A DNA stretch of 64,000 bases. Source: Acipenser ruthenus (taxonomy: Eukaryota > Chordata > Actinopteri > Acipenseriformes > Acipenseridae). The stretch covers positions 23,419,188 to 23,483,187 of the forward strand of contig NC_081198.1 in NCBI RefSeq assembly GCF_902713425.1. Reading direction: 5' to 3'. The position numbers and the translations under genes were made by a program. The first letter of the stretch is position 1. Each line of letters starts with the position of its first letter. Shown one piece after another: positions 52,310 to 62,453 of the stretch. A model generated the notes under the pieces. That model made no database searches. It had not been told where the DNA came from and worked only from the letters and a program-made list of their open reading frames with translations.

Positions 52310-52888
52310 GGCGACTTGGCCCTTGCCCGGGGCCCCCCAGCCCGGACGGCACAGGGGGATTCAAAGGTGGGTGCAAAATTCCAAGCACAAGCAGACCCCC
52401 AAAAAACGGGCTGCTGCTTCCAGAGGGGAAATGTGCAATTTAAGCAGGAGAAAACAAAACAAAGCAAAAACACACACATAACACCAAAAACAAAACATAA
52501 ACTGGCGGAGTGCGTCTTACAAATAGTCATGCCAAGCTGCTATGCTGTGCAAGGTGCCTTGGGTAACTACAACTGTGCCTCGCTGGCTGGCTGGCTTGCT
52601 AAGAAGGTCCTGGCATAGGGACATGTTCCACCACACTTGTCTGGTTAGCTGCATGCTCCCAGGAAACAACCTGCTGCTGTCTACATCATCACCACATGTG
52701 AATAAAAGAAAGAAAGACAGCAAGAAAGAAAGAGAGAAAGAAAGAGAGAAAGAAAGAAAGAGAGAAAGAAAAAAAAGAAGTAAAACGGCGGGAAAACTTG
52801 CATCAACACTGGCACTCTCCCTCCAGCAGGGGTAGACAAAATGCTCACAGGAGAGATCCAGATCTGACTTTGACCAACGTTAGAGAAA

Positions 52889-53041
52889 GGTGTGCACCGT
52901 TCCCGGAGGTACTGCAATACCGGGCCGATGCGTGGAGTGGACGGAGCAAGCCCCTGTTCCATCTCCCGATTCCAAAAATCAATTTAATATATGGTCCCCT
53001 GATAGGGGACGTATCAGATATTAAACTGATAAGAACAGATA
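52889..53041 (-). pseudogene. U2 snRNA 3' fragment (nt 37-189), interrupted by K8
   Basis: Same breakpoint as beside K2 and K5. The rest of this U2 gene is not recovered as a simple continuation: on the far side of K8-K9 only a diverged U2 5' piece is found (60867-60905). If those are two halves of one gene, the whole K8-K9 composite sits in a single U2. Confidence 0.94.
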
Positions 53042-53654
53042 CTCTTTTATTGAGATTTTACATTTTTTACATTTACACCCATTCGTTTTTTCATTCATTT
53101 TACATTTCTTTTAAAGATGACATTCATGCATACAGACATACATTTTGTTTTAAAAGCATTTAAAATACATTTAAAAACACCAAGACAATTGTGCTTTGTA
53201 CATGGTTAAAACAGACACAGATTAAAATCAACATGAAAAAAACCTGTGCTGTTTTAAAAGTGACTGGAAAAAAAGAACCATCTATAAAAAACCAGTGCTT
53301 GTGAGGGCCGGGGAGTGCTCTCTAAAAAAGTTCAAAAGTGAACATAAAACTAGATCTAAAACAGGGACAGGGGAAAAGGGACAGTGTATAGAACAGTGAG
53401 TTAAAATTCTAAAATTTTAAAACACTTAAAATGTAACTTTTAATAGTTTACATTAAAAATCTTAAAGATACATAAAACAAAACAAAACAAAATCAAATAA
53501 AACATTCAAATTAAATCAAAGGTCCATAAAACTGAAACAAAAAGACTACATAAAACCAGGGCACCGTTGAAAAACGGTCATGCCAGCTAAAAAGGGCGGA
53601 ATGCTGGCATGACAAAATAAATAAAAGGCTTAGCGGTGCCCCGTAGTCCCGCTC

Positions 53655-56600
53655 CTAGGAGCTAGCGGTTCCAGTTTTTTCCTTTATTCCATCTTCACGT
53701 CCTGAAGTCCGGCGATCCTCCACTCCGCGCAGGAGGGTCCGGATGTCCAGAATTACAAAGTCCTTGATAAGAGTTTGTGCCCTTCTGGTCGTGGTGATAG
53801 TGTCTAGCTCCTGCTTGTGATAGACACAGACGTTACGGCCTTCCCACAGGATCTGCTTGACAACATTGATGACACGCCAAACGCACTTAGCTGTGCTGGT
53901 ATCGATTCCTCCCGCAGGCCCATAGAGCACAGTCTCAGCGGTCATCTTGGCCGTGTCAGCAAACCTGTTTAGGAAGACAGAGACAGAGAGCCAGACACTG
54001 CCAGCCACATCACACTCCCAGAAGATATGGGCTGGTGTTTCTCTCTTGCGGCACTTTGCATAGGGGCATGTTTCTACTTGGGCTAGTCCCCTCCTGAACA
54101 TGAACGCTCGAGTGGGGAGTGCACTGTGGACGGTGTTCCATGCTATATCCTTCTGGACATTACTGAGGCAGCTGTGAGACACATTCTCCCAGATTTTTTG
54201 GCTTTGGGTGAGGGAGAAAGTAGCTACTTTTTCAATTTCCTGGGAACCGGCAAGATATTTAGTTACAGCCTTGTATTCCCAGGAGGCCAATTTTGCTTTA
54301 TCTAAGCCCAATTTATATATAGTGTCCCTTAAGGTTCTATAATACAATGGGGGGTCCCAGGAGTACGGCACGGTGTTATCAATAGTGCAGAGGCCCAAGG
54401 CCCTGAGACAGGTGGCAAAATAGAAACGATTCATGTAACATACCTTCCTGTCCAGGGCCTGGATGTTCTTGATAGTTTGCGTGAGCCCCTGCACTCGGGT
54501 GAGCTGCACAACGTCCGGGACCCCCTTACCTCCCTTCTTGTCGGCTTTACTCAGGGTGGCTCGCTTTACCCTCTCCATCTTGCTGCCCCAGATAAAGCGG
54601 TGGATAATGCGGTCCACCACTTTTTTGGTGGTCCTGTCTGGGGGAAAGATTTTTCCTACATAAGAGAGGATGGGGAACAGTATAGACTTGGTTATTAATA
54701 CTCTACCCGTCATTGTTAAGGATCTTGTGCTCCATCCGCCAATCTTTTTACGGACCTGGTTAATGGCCGCCGTCCAGCTCTGGGCCCCCGAGCTATTGTT
54801 CTCGAAAATGAGGCCCAGAATCTTGATTTTGTCCTTTTTGACAGGGTACATGTCCGACAGTTCCCTATCTACCTGCCAATTTTTAGACACGTAGACTTCG
54901 CTCTTGGACTTATTAATCACTGCCCCGGTCGCCGTGCAGTACTTCTCAAGGATATTACTAATCCGAGGTACCGACGATGTGTTGGTGCAAATGAGTGACA
55001 CATCGTCCATATATGCTGTTGTTTTGACCTGGACCCCGTTGGATCCAGGCAGCTGGAAACCAGTTATATTGGTATCCCTACGAATTGCCTGCAGGAGGGG
55101 TTCAATGCACACGACATATAGCAGTGGGGATAGTGGGCAACCCTGTCTGACCCCTGACTGGATAGATATTTTACCAGTCAGGTGCCTGTTCACCAAGACT
55201 CGGGTACTAATGTTTGTATATATGGTTTTAACCCACTCCCTAAGTCCAGGAGCGAATTTCATCTGGTCCATCACTTTGTACATATATTCATGGCTTACCC
55301 TATCGAACGCCTTCTCCTGGTCAAGGTTGAACAGGCAGAGGGGATGGTTCCGTTCTCTAGAATAAGCCAGAATGTCCCTTGTTAACATTAAAATATCCGT
55401 GATGGACCTCCCTGGGACGCCACAAGCCTGGTCGGGGCCAATGACCAAAGGGAGGTGTACTTGTAGCCGGAGCATCAGAGCTTTGGCTAGTATCTTGTAA
55501 TCCACGCAAAGGAGGCTGATTGGGCGCCAATTCCGTAGATCTTTAACTTCCCCTTTCTTATGAAGGAGAGTAATTACACTCTCCCGCATAGAAGGGCCCA
55601 ACCGCTTCTCCCTGTAGACCGCTCTGTAGACCTCCGCTAAATGGACTTTTAGCGTGTCCCAAAAAAGATGGTAATACTCACCCGGGATGCCATCTGGACC
55701 TGGCGTCTTACCGGTGTTCATGGTCTTAACCGCCTGGGTGAGCTCCTCCAGCGTGAGTTCTGGGTCCTTCTCCTCCTCCTCCTCGTCCCGCACTGAGTCA
55801 GGCTCCAACTGGCTCAGGAACCACTCTATCAGGGTGTCATCTGTAGCTTTGATGTTATACAGGTCCCTATAGAAGTTCTCTACCACTTTTTTCACTCCCT
55901 CACTATCCTCTACTATCCTCCCCCTGCTGTCGAGCATGGAGGACATCAAGTGCCGCTTCTCCCTCGTTTTCTGGAAGAAGAAGCGAGTACACTTTTCGTC
56001 TTCCTCCATTTTTTGCACTTTTGCATTGTGCATGACCTTTCGTTGTTCCTCCCTACAAAGCACTGAAAGATCTAGCTTGGTCTGGGCTATCTCGTCGCTT
56101 ACAGGGAACCCCCGAAGCTGAAGCAGGCTCAGACGCTGGAGGGCAGCATTCAGGTATTTATATTTGGCCCTCCTTTCTTTTGCTTTCCTCTTGCCTGCTG
56201 CTATGAAATAACCCTTAGTTCTCATTTTGACCATCTCCCACCACTCTATAGGGGAGTTGAATAGGTCACGCAAAGTGGTCCACTCAACAAGCCTGCTCTT
56301 ATAGGCTGCAGCTATGGAGGGGTCATCGAGTAAGGAGGTGTTTAATTTCCAGACCCCTGACCCCATCTGGGAGGTCTGAGGGACCTGCAATGTTACCTGC
56401 AGGAGCCTATGGTCAGAGAAGAAGACGGCCTGGGTGTCTACTGCCGTCTTCGTAAGGGAGCTGGTATGCAGGACGAGATCTATACGGGAGAAGGAGGTCC
56501 CAGATGAGCTCACCCAGGTAAAGGGAGGCACCAGGTCCTTACCTGCATCACACAGGGAGAAATCAGATATTACGGAGGACAAAACTCTACTAGAGCGGTC

Positions 56601-57113
56601 GTTGCGTGGCCTGCTCCGGTCTACGTCCCTCAGAGCACAATTGAAGTCACCTGACACGATGACGGGTACGTTCCCCAGCAGGAGTGGACGCAGCTGTGGA
56701 AAAAATTGAACTCTTTCGTTTTGGTTAGTGGGTGCGTAGACATTGACCAGTCTGAGGGGAGTGTTGTTGTATGTCACATCCACGCTCAGAATTCTACCAG
56801 GTTCTACCTCCCTGCTGCTGCGGGAGGTAATAAATGGGTTTTTAAACAGGATACCTACTCCGTCGGCTCTGGCTATGTTGGAGCCCGACCAGAAGGAGTC
56901 CCCCAGGGTCCAACTCTCCTTCAGGTCCCTATAATCAGGGCTCGACGAAATACCACACTCCTGCAGAAAGATGAGATCTGCTTTCAAGTTAGCTAGATAG
57001 TTTAGTACATCAAATCTTTTTTGTGTCTCCCTGATGCTCCTGACATTAACAGACACACATATCAGGGCCATCAGGGTAGCTAACAAGAAAAGGAGTCGCT
57101 GCGTCCACCCCAT
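53655..57113 (-). CDS. LINE ORF2, APE endonuclease and reverse transcriptase, K8 (altered C-terminus)
   Basis: Open frame of 1152 residues. All catalytic motifs and the CCHC are intact. A 14-bp loss near 53733 removes the normal end after ILDIRTL and adds a different tail of about 26 residues. Private changes include Ser for Phe in VISDFS (APE domain) and Asp for Thr in GGIDTST. It resembles K7 in DEEEEEKD. Confidence 0.91.
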   Translation of the reverse strand: MGWTQRLLFLLATLMALICVSVNVRSIRETQKRFDVLNYLANLKADLIFLQECGISSSPDYRDLKESWTLGDSFWSGSNIARADGVGILFKNPFITSRSSREVEPGRILSVDVTYNNTPLRLVNVYAPTNQNERVQFFPQLRPLLLGNVPVIVSGDFNCALRDVDRSRPRNDRSSRVLSSVISDFSLCDAGKDLVPPFTWVSSSGTSFSRIDLVLHTSSLTKTAVDTQAVFFSDHRLLQVTLQVPQTSQMGSGVWKLNTSLLDDPSIAAAYKSRLVEWTTLRDLFNSPIEWWEMVKMRTKGYFIAAGKRKAKERRAKYKYLNAALQRLSLLQLRGFPVSDEIAQTKLDLSVLCREEQRKVMHNAKVQKMEEDEKCTRFFFQKTREKRHLMSSMLDSRGRIVEDSEGVKKVVENFYRDLYNIKATDDTLIEWFLSQLEPDSVRDEEEEEKDPELTLEELTQAVKTMNTGKTPGPDGIPGEYYHLFWDTLKVHLAEVYRAVYREKRLGPSMRESVITLLHKKGEVKDLRNWRPISLLCVDYKILAKALMLRLQVHLPLVIGPDQACGVPGRSITDILMLTRDILAYSRERNHPLCLFNLDQEKAFDRVSHEYMYKVMDQMKFAPGLREWVKTIYTNISTRVLVNRHLTGKISIQSGVRQGCPLSPLLYVVCIEPLLQAIRRDTNITGFQLPGSNGVQVKTTAYMDDVSLICTNTSSVPRISNILEKYCTATGAVINKSKSEVYVSKNWQVDRELSDMYPVKKDKIKILGLIFENNSSGAQSWTAAINQVRKKIGGWSTRSLTMTGRVLITKSILFPILSYVGKIFPPDRTTKKVVDRIIHRFIWGSKMERVKRATLSKADKKGGKGVPDVVQLTRVQGLTQTIKNIQALDRKVCYMNRFYFATCLRALGLCTIDNTVPYSWDPPLYYRTLRDTIYKLGLDKAKLASWEYKAVTKYLAGSQEIEKVATFSLTQSQKIWENVSHSCLSNVQKDIAWNTVHSALPTRAFMFRRGLAQVETCPYAKCRKRETPAHIFWECDVAGSVWLSVSVFLNRFADTAKMTAETVLYGPAGGIDTSTAKCVWRVINVVKQILWEGRNVCVYHKQELDTITTTRRAQTLIKDFVILDIRTLLRGVEDRRTSGREDGIKEKTGTASS

Positions 57114-57118
57114 AGCGA

Positions 57119-58675
57119 CTATGATTGGGAGGTCGGGACACTCTTCCTACTCTTAGCTCTACGCTTGCTTCGAGGGGGCTTGGGCTTATTTGCAACTCCC
57201 ATCACCCCTGAGAAGGTACTCACTGCTGCCTCGTCCAAGAAGGCACCGTCTTTATATGCACAGTACGTGGAGTTGTTGGGGCTATTCAACTCCCCACAAG
57301 GTAAGTCTGGTGGAACTTGCTCAGGGCCCCTCGGAACGTGTGGGTCAGCTTTGTCCTGGGGGGGGGGTTATGACAGACAGCATTCTTTGGCTGTTACCGT
57401 CTGTTGAGTTGGAGCTGTTAGCAGACTTCTGGCTTACCGCGTCCAGGGGTATTCCCATGTCCTCCAGTGCTGTATCTAGGAGGACCTCTAGGGGGCCCCT
57501 GGTTTTGCCCATACAAGGGAGTGGGTCAAGGATGCTTTGAAGGGAGGCCCTTCGCTTGAAGAGGGTCATTGCTACCGAGGTACTGCTGGTCAGGGAAGGT
57601 GTTGACCCCGACCTCTCCCTCGGTGCATTAGTGAACACCTCTTCTGCGAGGTGTGCTAGGGTTTGTGCCAACGACTGGGAAGGCTGGCTGGGGATGCCCT
57701 GGCTGGCTGCTACCTGCCCACTAGGCGGCAGTGTAGCCGTCCCACTCGCCTCCGTCTCTGCCTGCGAGGGCAAGACTGGGGACTTTGTGTGGACATTAGC
57801 TGGTTTTGGATCTATGGGGGCCACCTGCAACTTGCTGTCTTTGATCCTGATCTTCTTTCTTTTCCCCCCCTCGTCTCTACCCTTTCTTTTCCCCACCCTC
57901 TGCTGGTTCTTCACTCCCTTCCCCTCCTTCTCACTCTCACTTTCACTGTCGCTTTCGCTTTCCTCCCCCACGGACTCAATCCTTATGGCGTCATAACGAG
58001 AGCCGAGGGGGAGTGCTGGCGCTGAGAGGGCCCTACTCAGGGGGGGGCCGCTGCTGGGTCCGGGCTCCCTCCCTGCCTCGTGTTCTGCATCAGAGGAGCT
58101 ACTGGAGGAGCTAGTGGAGTAGCTGTTGTACTCTCTCTCTGGGCTGGGGGAAGGGGTCCTCGTAAAACGGGACATGTCTCGGGGGCGGGGGGGTGATGGG
58201 GGTGCTGGTGATGATGGTGGTGCTGGAGTCTGGGTCTTGGATACTGTTGGTGGTGATGTGGACTGATCTTTGTTACTTGCTCCCTCTTCCTGCTCAGGCC
58301 TAGGCTTGTTCATGTTTGCCTTGCTGGCTCTGGCCATGTTGGCATAGGAAGAGGGGCAGTCCTTAAACAGGTGCCCCTTCTTTCCACACAAATTGCACTG
58401 CCTCTCTTCTCTGCAGTGGCTGGTCTCGTGGGGGGCGCCGCAGTTCCTGCACTTAACTACAGTACACGCGGCCGCCAGGTGTCCTAATTCCCCACATTTC
58501 CTGCAGAGTTTTGGCATCCCATTATAGAATACCAGCCCTCTGTTGGGCCCTAACACTATGGAGTTTGGAATGTGGCGGACGCCTCCAATGCCCGATGGAT
58601 CAACATTAAGGCGTACCAGCCACTTTCTGGCTCCTGTCCAAACCCCATCTTCGTCTGTAATTTTCCTCCCTTCTG
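57119..58675 (-). pseudogene. LINE ORF1, K8, 5' part replaced and one frameshift
   Basis: ORF1 from about residue 133 onward, with all three CCHC knuckles. The frame shifts near the C-terminus at a run of ten G (57358-57367) where K7 has nine, so the last 80 or so residues are lost. Upstream the frame continues without a stop into the APE-coding part of K9 (to 58991). Confidence 0.87.
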
Positions 58676-59368
58676 TACCCCCCTCTATTGACATCACTAC
58701 CATATCATGGTCAGACCCCCAACATGGTAAAATCTTACACTCTTTAACCTTAATCTCTTGTGAAGTGAAAAAATAATCTAACCTGCTTTGATGCCCTCTA
58801 GTGTTCCTCCATGTGTACCCCACTCCATCTTTATACAACCCTCTATATGCATCCTTTAATTTATAATTTTGAGTTTCTTTTAACAGATATTTCCCTGTAA
58901 AATCCAGCTCAGCTCCCCTTTCTGTACTATCTACCGAAGTATTAAAATCACCTCCCAATATGACCTTTTTGTTAGTATCTAACAAAAACACAAAATCCTT
59001 GAAAAACTGTAATCTTTTGGTAGGATTGCATGGTGCATAGATGTTAATAAGCCTATATTTCTGCCCCTCATCATACCATCTACTACCATTAATCTCCCTG
59101 GTACCACTGTTAACACATTTTCAATAATCATTTCACTACCCTTCACCAGTACCCCCAATCCATCAGAGTGTACATTACCCACACTCCAAAATGAAACCCC
59201 CCCAGTCCAGTCCCTTGAGAACTTTTTGAAGTCCATTTCATCCCGAAGGTGACACTCTTGCAAAAAACAAATGTTAAAGGGCATCAATGCCAAAGACAAA
59301 AATATTGCAGCTCTTTTCTCCCTGTCCCTTAAACCCCTTACATTTAAAGTTACTACCTTGAAGTCCAT
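58676..59368 (-). pseudogene. LINE ORF2, APE endonuclease part only, K9 (one frameshift)
   Basis: Starts with ATG at 59366-59368, 9 nt after the ORF1 stop. The first frame carries LNVRGL and FLQEC. After a frame change near 59060-59085 the second frame carries GGDFN, SRLD and GSDHD. So all main APE motifs can be read, and the piece ends just past them. There is no RT. The open part of the second frame runs straight into K8 ORF1. Confidence 0.84.
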
Positions 59369-59377
59369 CAAAAAGAA

Positions 59378-60808
59378 TTAGGGTTTCTCTTCCATTCCCA
59401 TAACTACAGCAACTTTAGCTACATCATCCTGCTCCAAAAAATCCATTGAATTCTGAGAATCCACATCTGACACTGCCACCTCCTGACCACAAGGGATAGT
59501 CTGTGAATCTGCACTATTATTACTGCTGCCATCATCCTCCTCCTCTGATGGTGTCAGCTCAGGTATCAAAGGAGAGCTTCCTGCTTCTGAAGGCTCAACC
59601 ACAGAAGTTTCTTCCTCTTCGAGTACTTCATAGGAATTAGAAGTGTCCACCAAATAAATTTTGTTTTCACTTTCTGCTAGCTCCTTACACTTCCTTTTGT
59701 TTGTTCTTCTCTTTTCAACACTCCACTTTCCTTCTTCTATAGGGACGGAATGGCCCAGAAGCTGACTTCCCTCTGCTGCAATACCTTCCCTAGCCTGAGA
59801 CTCCATTTCTTCCCCCCAGGATGCACCAGAAGATCTAGCCACTTTCCCAGGTAAGTTGTCAGGTAAGTTGACAGGTAAAACCTGATTTATTTCTTTGTTT
59901 GTATTAGATATTTCCTCTACCTCCGTTCTCGCGATTGCTGTGACCTCCATTGCAGCTTCTACACCTGCCACCTCCTCCGCTGCTGCCACAACCTCCTTAT
60001 CAGTTAAGGAGGCTGCCGGACCCTCCTCTTGCTGTTTCTTGTTTTTATACCTCCACTCCCTCATAACATCCTCAACGGGAGGTAGGTTCTCAAAAACCCC
60101 TGCATAGGATCTTCTTTCTCTGCAGTCTCTCCTGACATGGCTTGCATCTCCACAATTGTGACATTTTTTTGAATTTTTGCATTCATAGGAAAAATGCCCT
60201 TTCTCTCCACAATTAAAACATCTCATCTCTTCACAGTTCTGCTCACTGTGACCATACTTTTGGCATTTCCTACAAAACTGGGGTTGACCTGAATATAGGA
60301 TGTAGCCATTAACCCCCTCCACCCTACACTTTGCAGGAGGATGTAAAAAACCCTGATGTCCATTCGGATCTTCCCTCAGGAGCACACTATATTGTCTCTG
60401 CCCATTCCACACACCCAAACCATCTCTCCTATATCTTGGCCCAGAAAGAATATCTACATATTTCGTCAGAAACAAATTAACACTTTGATCAGACACATTC
60501 ATGTCAAACAAGTTAATTGTTAAAACTCTGAATTTTTTTCTTTCCCTAGACTGAACTTTAAATTGCTTCAAAGGTTCCACATTTTCTTTTTCCTTACAGG
60601 CCTTTAATAGAGATTTAAAACTCGGCTCACCCATCATGGCGACATCAAAGAATTCTTCCTTCCCATTCCTCTGGATGCCAAGAATCTCCTCCAAATTGAT
60701 GCTTAGCAACTCCATAATGATGGTGCGTATAAATTCTTCTCTTTCTGGCATTCCTTCATCTTCCTTTCCACTACAATCAAATCTTGCGGTGTTCTTCACT
60801 CCAGCCAT
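59378..60808 (-). CDS. LINE ORF1, RNA-binding protein with three CCHC knuckles, K9 (intact)
   Basis: Open frame of 476 residues from the ATG at 60806-60808. An RRM-like region (about 90-175) precedes three CCHC knuckles at about 179-192, 197-210 and 216-229, all with the expected Cys and His. The C-terminal half is acidic and Ser/Glu-rich. It is shorter than the 648-residue K-type ORF1 and shares little beyond the domain plan and the pattern VNGY(I)LYSGQP before the knuckles. It lies about 97 nt from the U2 start, with the U2 promoter upstream. Confidence 0.88.
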   Translation of the reverse strand: MAGVKNTARFDCSGKEDEGMPEREEFIRTIIMELLSINLEEILGIQRNGKEEFFDVAMMGEPSFKSLLKACKEKENVEPLKQFKVQSRERKKFRVLTINLFDMNVSDQSVNLFLTKYVDILSGPRYRRDGLGVWNGQRQYSVLLREDPNGHQGFLHPPAKCRVEGVNGYILYSGQPQFCRKCQKYGHSEQNCEEMRCFNCGEKGHFSYECKNSKKCHNCGDASHVRRDCRERRSYAGVFENLPPVEDVMREWRYKNKKQQEEGPAASLTDKEVVAAAEEVAGVEAAMEVTAIARTEVEEISNTNKEINQVLPVNLPDNLPGKVARSSGASWGEEMESQAREGIAAEGSQLLGHSVPIEEGKWSVEKRRTNKRKCKELAESENKIYLVDTSNSYEVLEEEETSVVEPSEAGSSPLIPELTPSEEEDDGSSNNSADSQTIPCGQEVAVSDVDSQNSMDFLEQDDVAKVAVVMGMEEKP

Positions 60809-60866
60809 GTTGTCTCTCCTCTATCCCTAGCTCGGCACTCTCAACAATCCAGAGCTGCGGTCAAGC

Positions 60867-60905
60867 CACTTGCTTTAGATCTGAGCCAAGAGGCCGAGAA
60901 GCGAT
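60867..60905 (-). pseudogene. U2 snRNA 5' fragment (about nt 1-33), diverged
   Basis: The minus strand begins ATCGCTTCTCGGCC like U2, then has U16 to C, A23 to C and about 6 extra bases after AGATC before a CAAGTG-like end. K9 follows. The match beyond nt 28 is short and may be chance. Its changes suggest it has escaped the homogenisation that keeps the intact copies alike. Confidence 0.8.
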
Positions 60906-60953
60906 GGCAACTAGGCCCTTGCCCAGGGCCCCCCAGCCTGGACGGCACAGGGG

Positions 60954-60971
60954 GATTCAAAGGTGGGTGCA
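60954..60971 (-). promoter_or_regulatory. PSE-like element upstream of K9
   Basis: The same block as at 10787-10804, at -49 to -66 from the relic U2 start (60905) and unchanged by eye. It could still drive transcription through the 33-nt U2 stub into K9. This is inference from position. Confidence 0.55.
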
Positions 60972-61489
60972 AAATTCCAAGCACAAGCAGACCCCCAAAA
61001 AACGGGCTGCTGCTTCCAGAGGGGAAATGTGCAATTTAAGCAGGAGAAAACAAAACAAAGCAAAAACACACACATAACACCAAAAACAAAACATAAACTG
61101 GCGGAGTGCGTCTTACAAATAGTCATGCCAAGCTGCTATGCTGTGCAAGGTGCCTTGGGTAACTACAACTGTGCCTCGCTGGCTGGCTGGCTTGCTAAGA
61201 AGGTCCTGGCATAGAGACATGTTCCACCACACTTGTCTGGTTAGCTGCATGCTCCCAGGAAACAACCTGCTGCTGTCTACATCATCACCACATGTGAATA
61301 AAAGAAAGAAAGACAGCAAGAAAGAAAGAGAGAAAGAAAGAGAGAAAGAGAGAAAGAAAGAAAGAAAGAAAAAAAAAGAAGTAAAACGGCGGGAAAACTT
61401 GCATCAACACTGGCACTCTCCCTCCAGCAGGGGTAGACAAAATGCTCACAGGAGAGATCCAGATCTGACTTTGACCAACGTTAGAGAAA

Positions 61490-61678
61490 GGTGTGCACCG
61501 TTCCCGGAGGTACTGCAATACCGGGCCGATGCGTGGAGTGGACGGAGCAAGCCCCTGTTCCATCTCCCGATTCCAAAAATCAATTTAATATATGGTCCCC
61601 TGATAGGGGACGTATCAGATATTAAACTGATAAGAACAGATACTACACTTGATCTTAGCCAAAAGGCCGAGAAGCGAT
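61490..61678 (-). ncRNA. U2: U2 snRNA
   Basis: Complete 189-nt copy, reference sequence by eye. It is the first intact gene to the right of the K8-K9 composite. PSE-like element and 3' box are present. Confidence 0.97.
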
Positions 61679-62264
61679 GGCGACTTGGCCCTTGCCCGGG
61701 GCCCCCCAGCCCGGACGGCACAGGGGGATTCAAAGGTGGGTGCAAAATTCCAAGCACAAGCAGACCCCCAAAAAACGGGCTGCTGCTTCCAGAGGGGAAA
61801 TGTGCAATTTAAGCAGGAGAAAACAAAACAAAGCAAAAACACACACATAACACCAAAAACAAAACATAAACTGGCGGAGTGCGTCTTACAAATAGTCATG
61901 CCAAGCTGCTATGCTGTGCAAGGTGCCTTGGGTAACTACAACTGTGCCTCGCTGGCTGGCTGGCTTGCTAAGAAGGTCCTGGCATAGGGACATGTTCCAC
62001 CACACTTGTCTGGTTAGCTGCATGCTCCCAGGAAACAACCTGCTGCTGTCTACATCATCATCACATGTGAATAAAAGAAAGAAAGACAGCAAGAAAGAAA
62101 GAGAGAAAGAAAGAGAGAAAGAGAGAAAGAAAGAGAGAAAGAAAAAAAAAAAGAAGTAAAACGGCGGGAAAACTTGCATCAACACTGGCACTCTCCCTCC
62201 AGCAGGGGTAGACAAAATGCTCACAGGAGAGATCCAGATCTGACTTTGACCAACGTTAGAGAAA

Positions 62265-62453
62265 GGTGTGCACCGTTCCCGGAGGTACTGCAATACCGGG
62301 CCGATGCGTGGAGTGGACAGAGCAAGCCCCTGTTCCATCTCCCGATTCCAAAAATCAATTTAATATATGGTCCCCTGATAGGGGACGTATCAGATATTAA
62401 ACTGATAAGAACAGATACTACACTTGATCTTAGCCAAAAGGCCGAGAAGCGAT
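62265..62453 (-). ncRNA. U2: U2 snRNA, variant copy
   Basis: Complete 189-nt copy with one change at nt 135 (C to U, plus position 62319). The clipped copy at 63818 has the same change and the same spacer variant (ATCATCATCAC), so alternate units share descent. Promoter and 3' box are normal. Confidence 0.96.

Larger units (their letters stand above)
47870..52888. repeat. U2 array segment: spacers around six U2 genes
   Basis: The longest element-free run in the window. Purine microsatellites lie at about 48053-48128, 48822-48905, 49602-49680, 50373-50457, 51148-51232, 51924-52013 and 52704-52790. Start-to-start spacing is 781, 772, 775, 775 and 781 bp. Variation is mostly in microsatellite length. 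A small replacement by a 10-bp tandem repeat occurs at 48931-48970. Confidence 0.9.
53042..58675 (-). mobile_element. K8: U2-targeted LINE, 5' end replaced by K9 sequence
   Basis: About 5.6 kb of the same family as K1-K7. It holds the 3' UTR (53042-53654), ORF2 and ORF1 from about residue 133 to its end. At 58675 it passes abruptly, inside ORF1, into a different LINE (K9) in the same orientation. The junction follows CCCTTCTG on the plus strand. Template switching during reverse transcription, or recombination between two elements in the array, could explain it. Stem-loops are at 53563-53613. Confidence 0.9.
58676..60866 (-). mobile_element. K9: partial LINE of a second Tx1-like family, 5' part
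   Basis: About 2.2 kb with a short 5' UTR (60809 to about 60866), a complete ORF1 and the APE domain of ORF2, ending where it meets K8. Its protein sequences are clearly related to but far from those of K1-K8. It lies in the same orientation in U2, and its 5' end joins a U2 5' piece near nt 28-33, next to the site used by K2, K5 and K8. It therefore looks like a second U2-specific family. The RT part is missing here. Confidence 0.85.
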
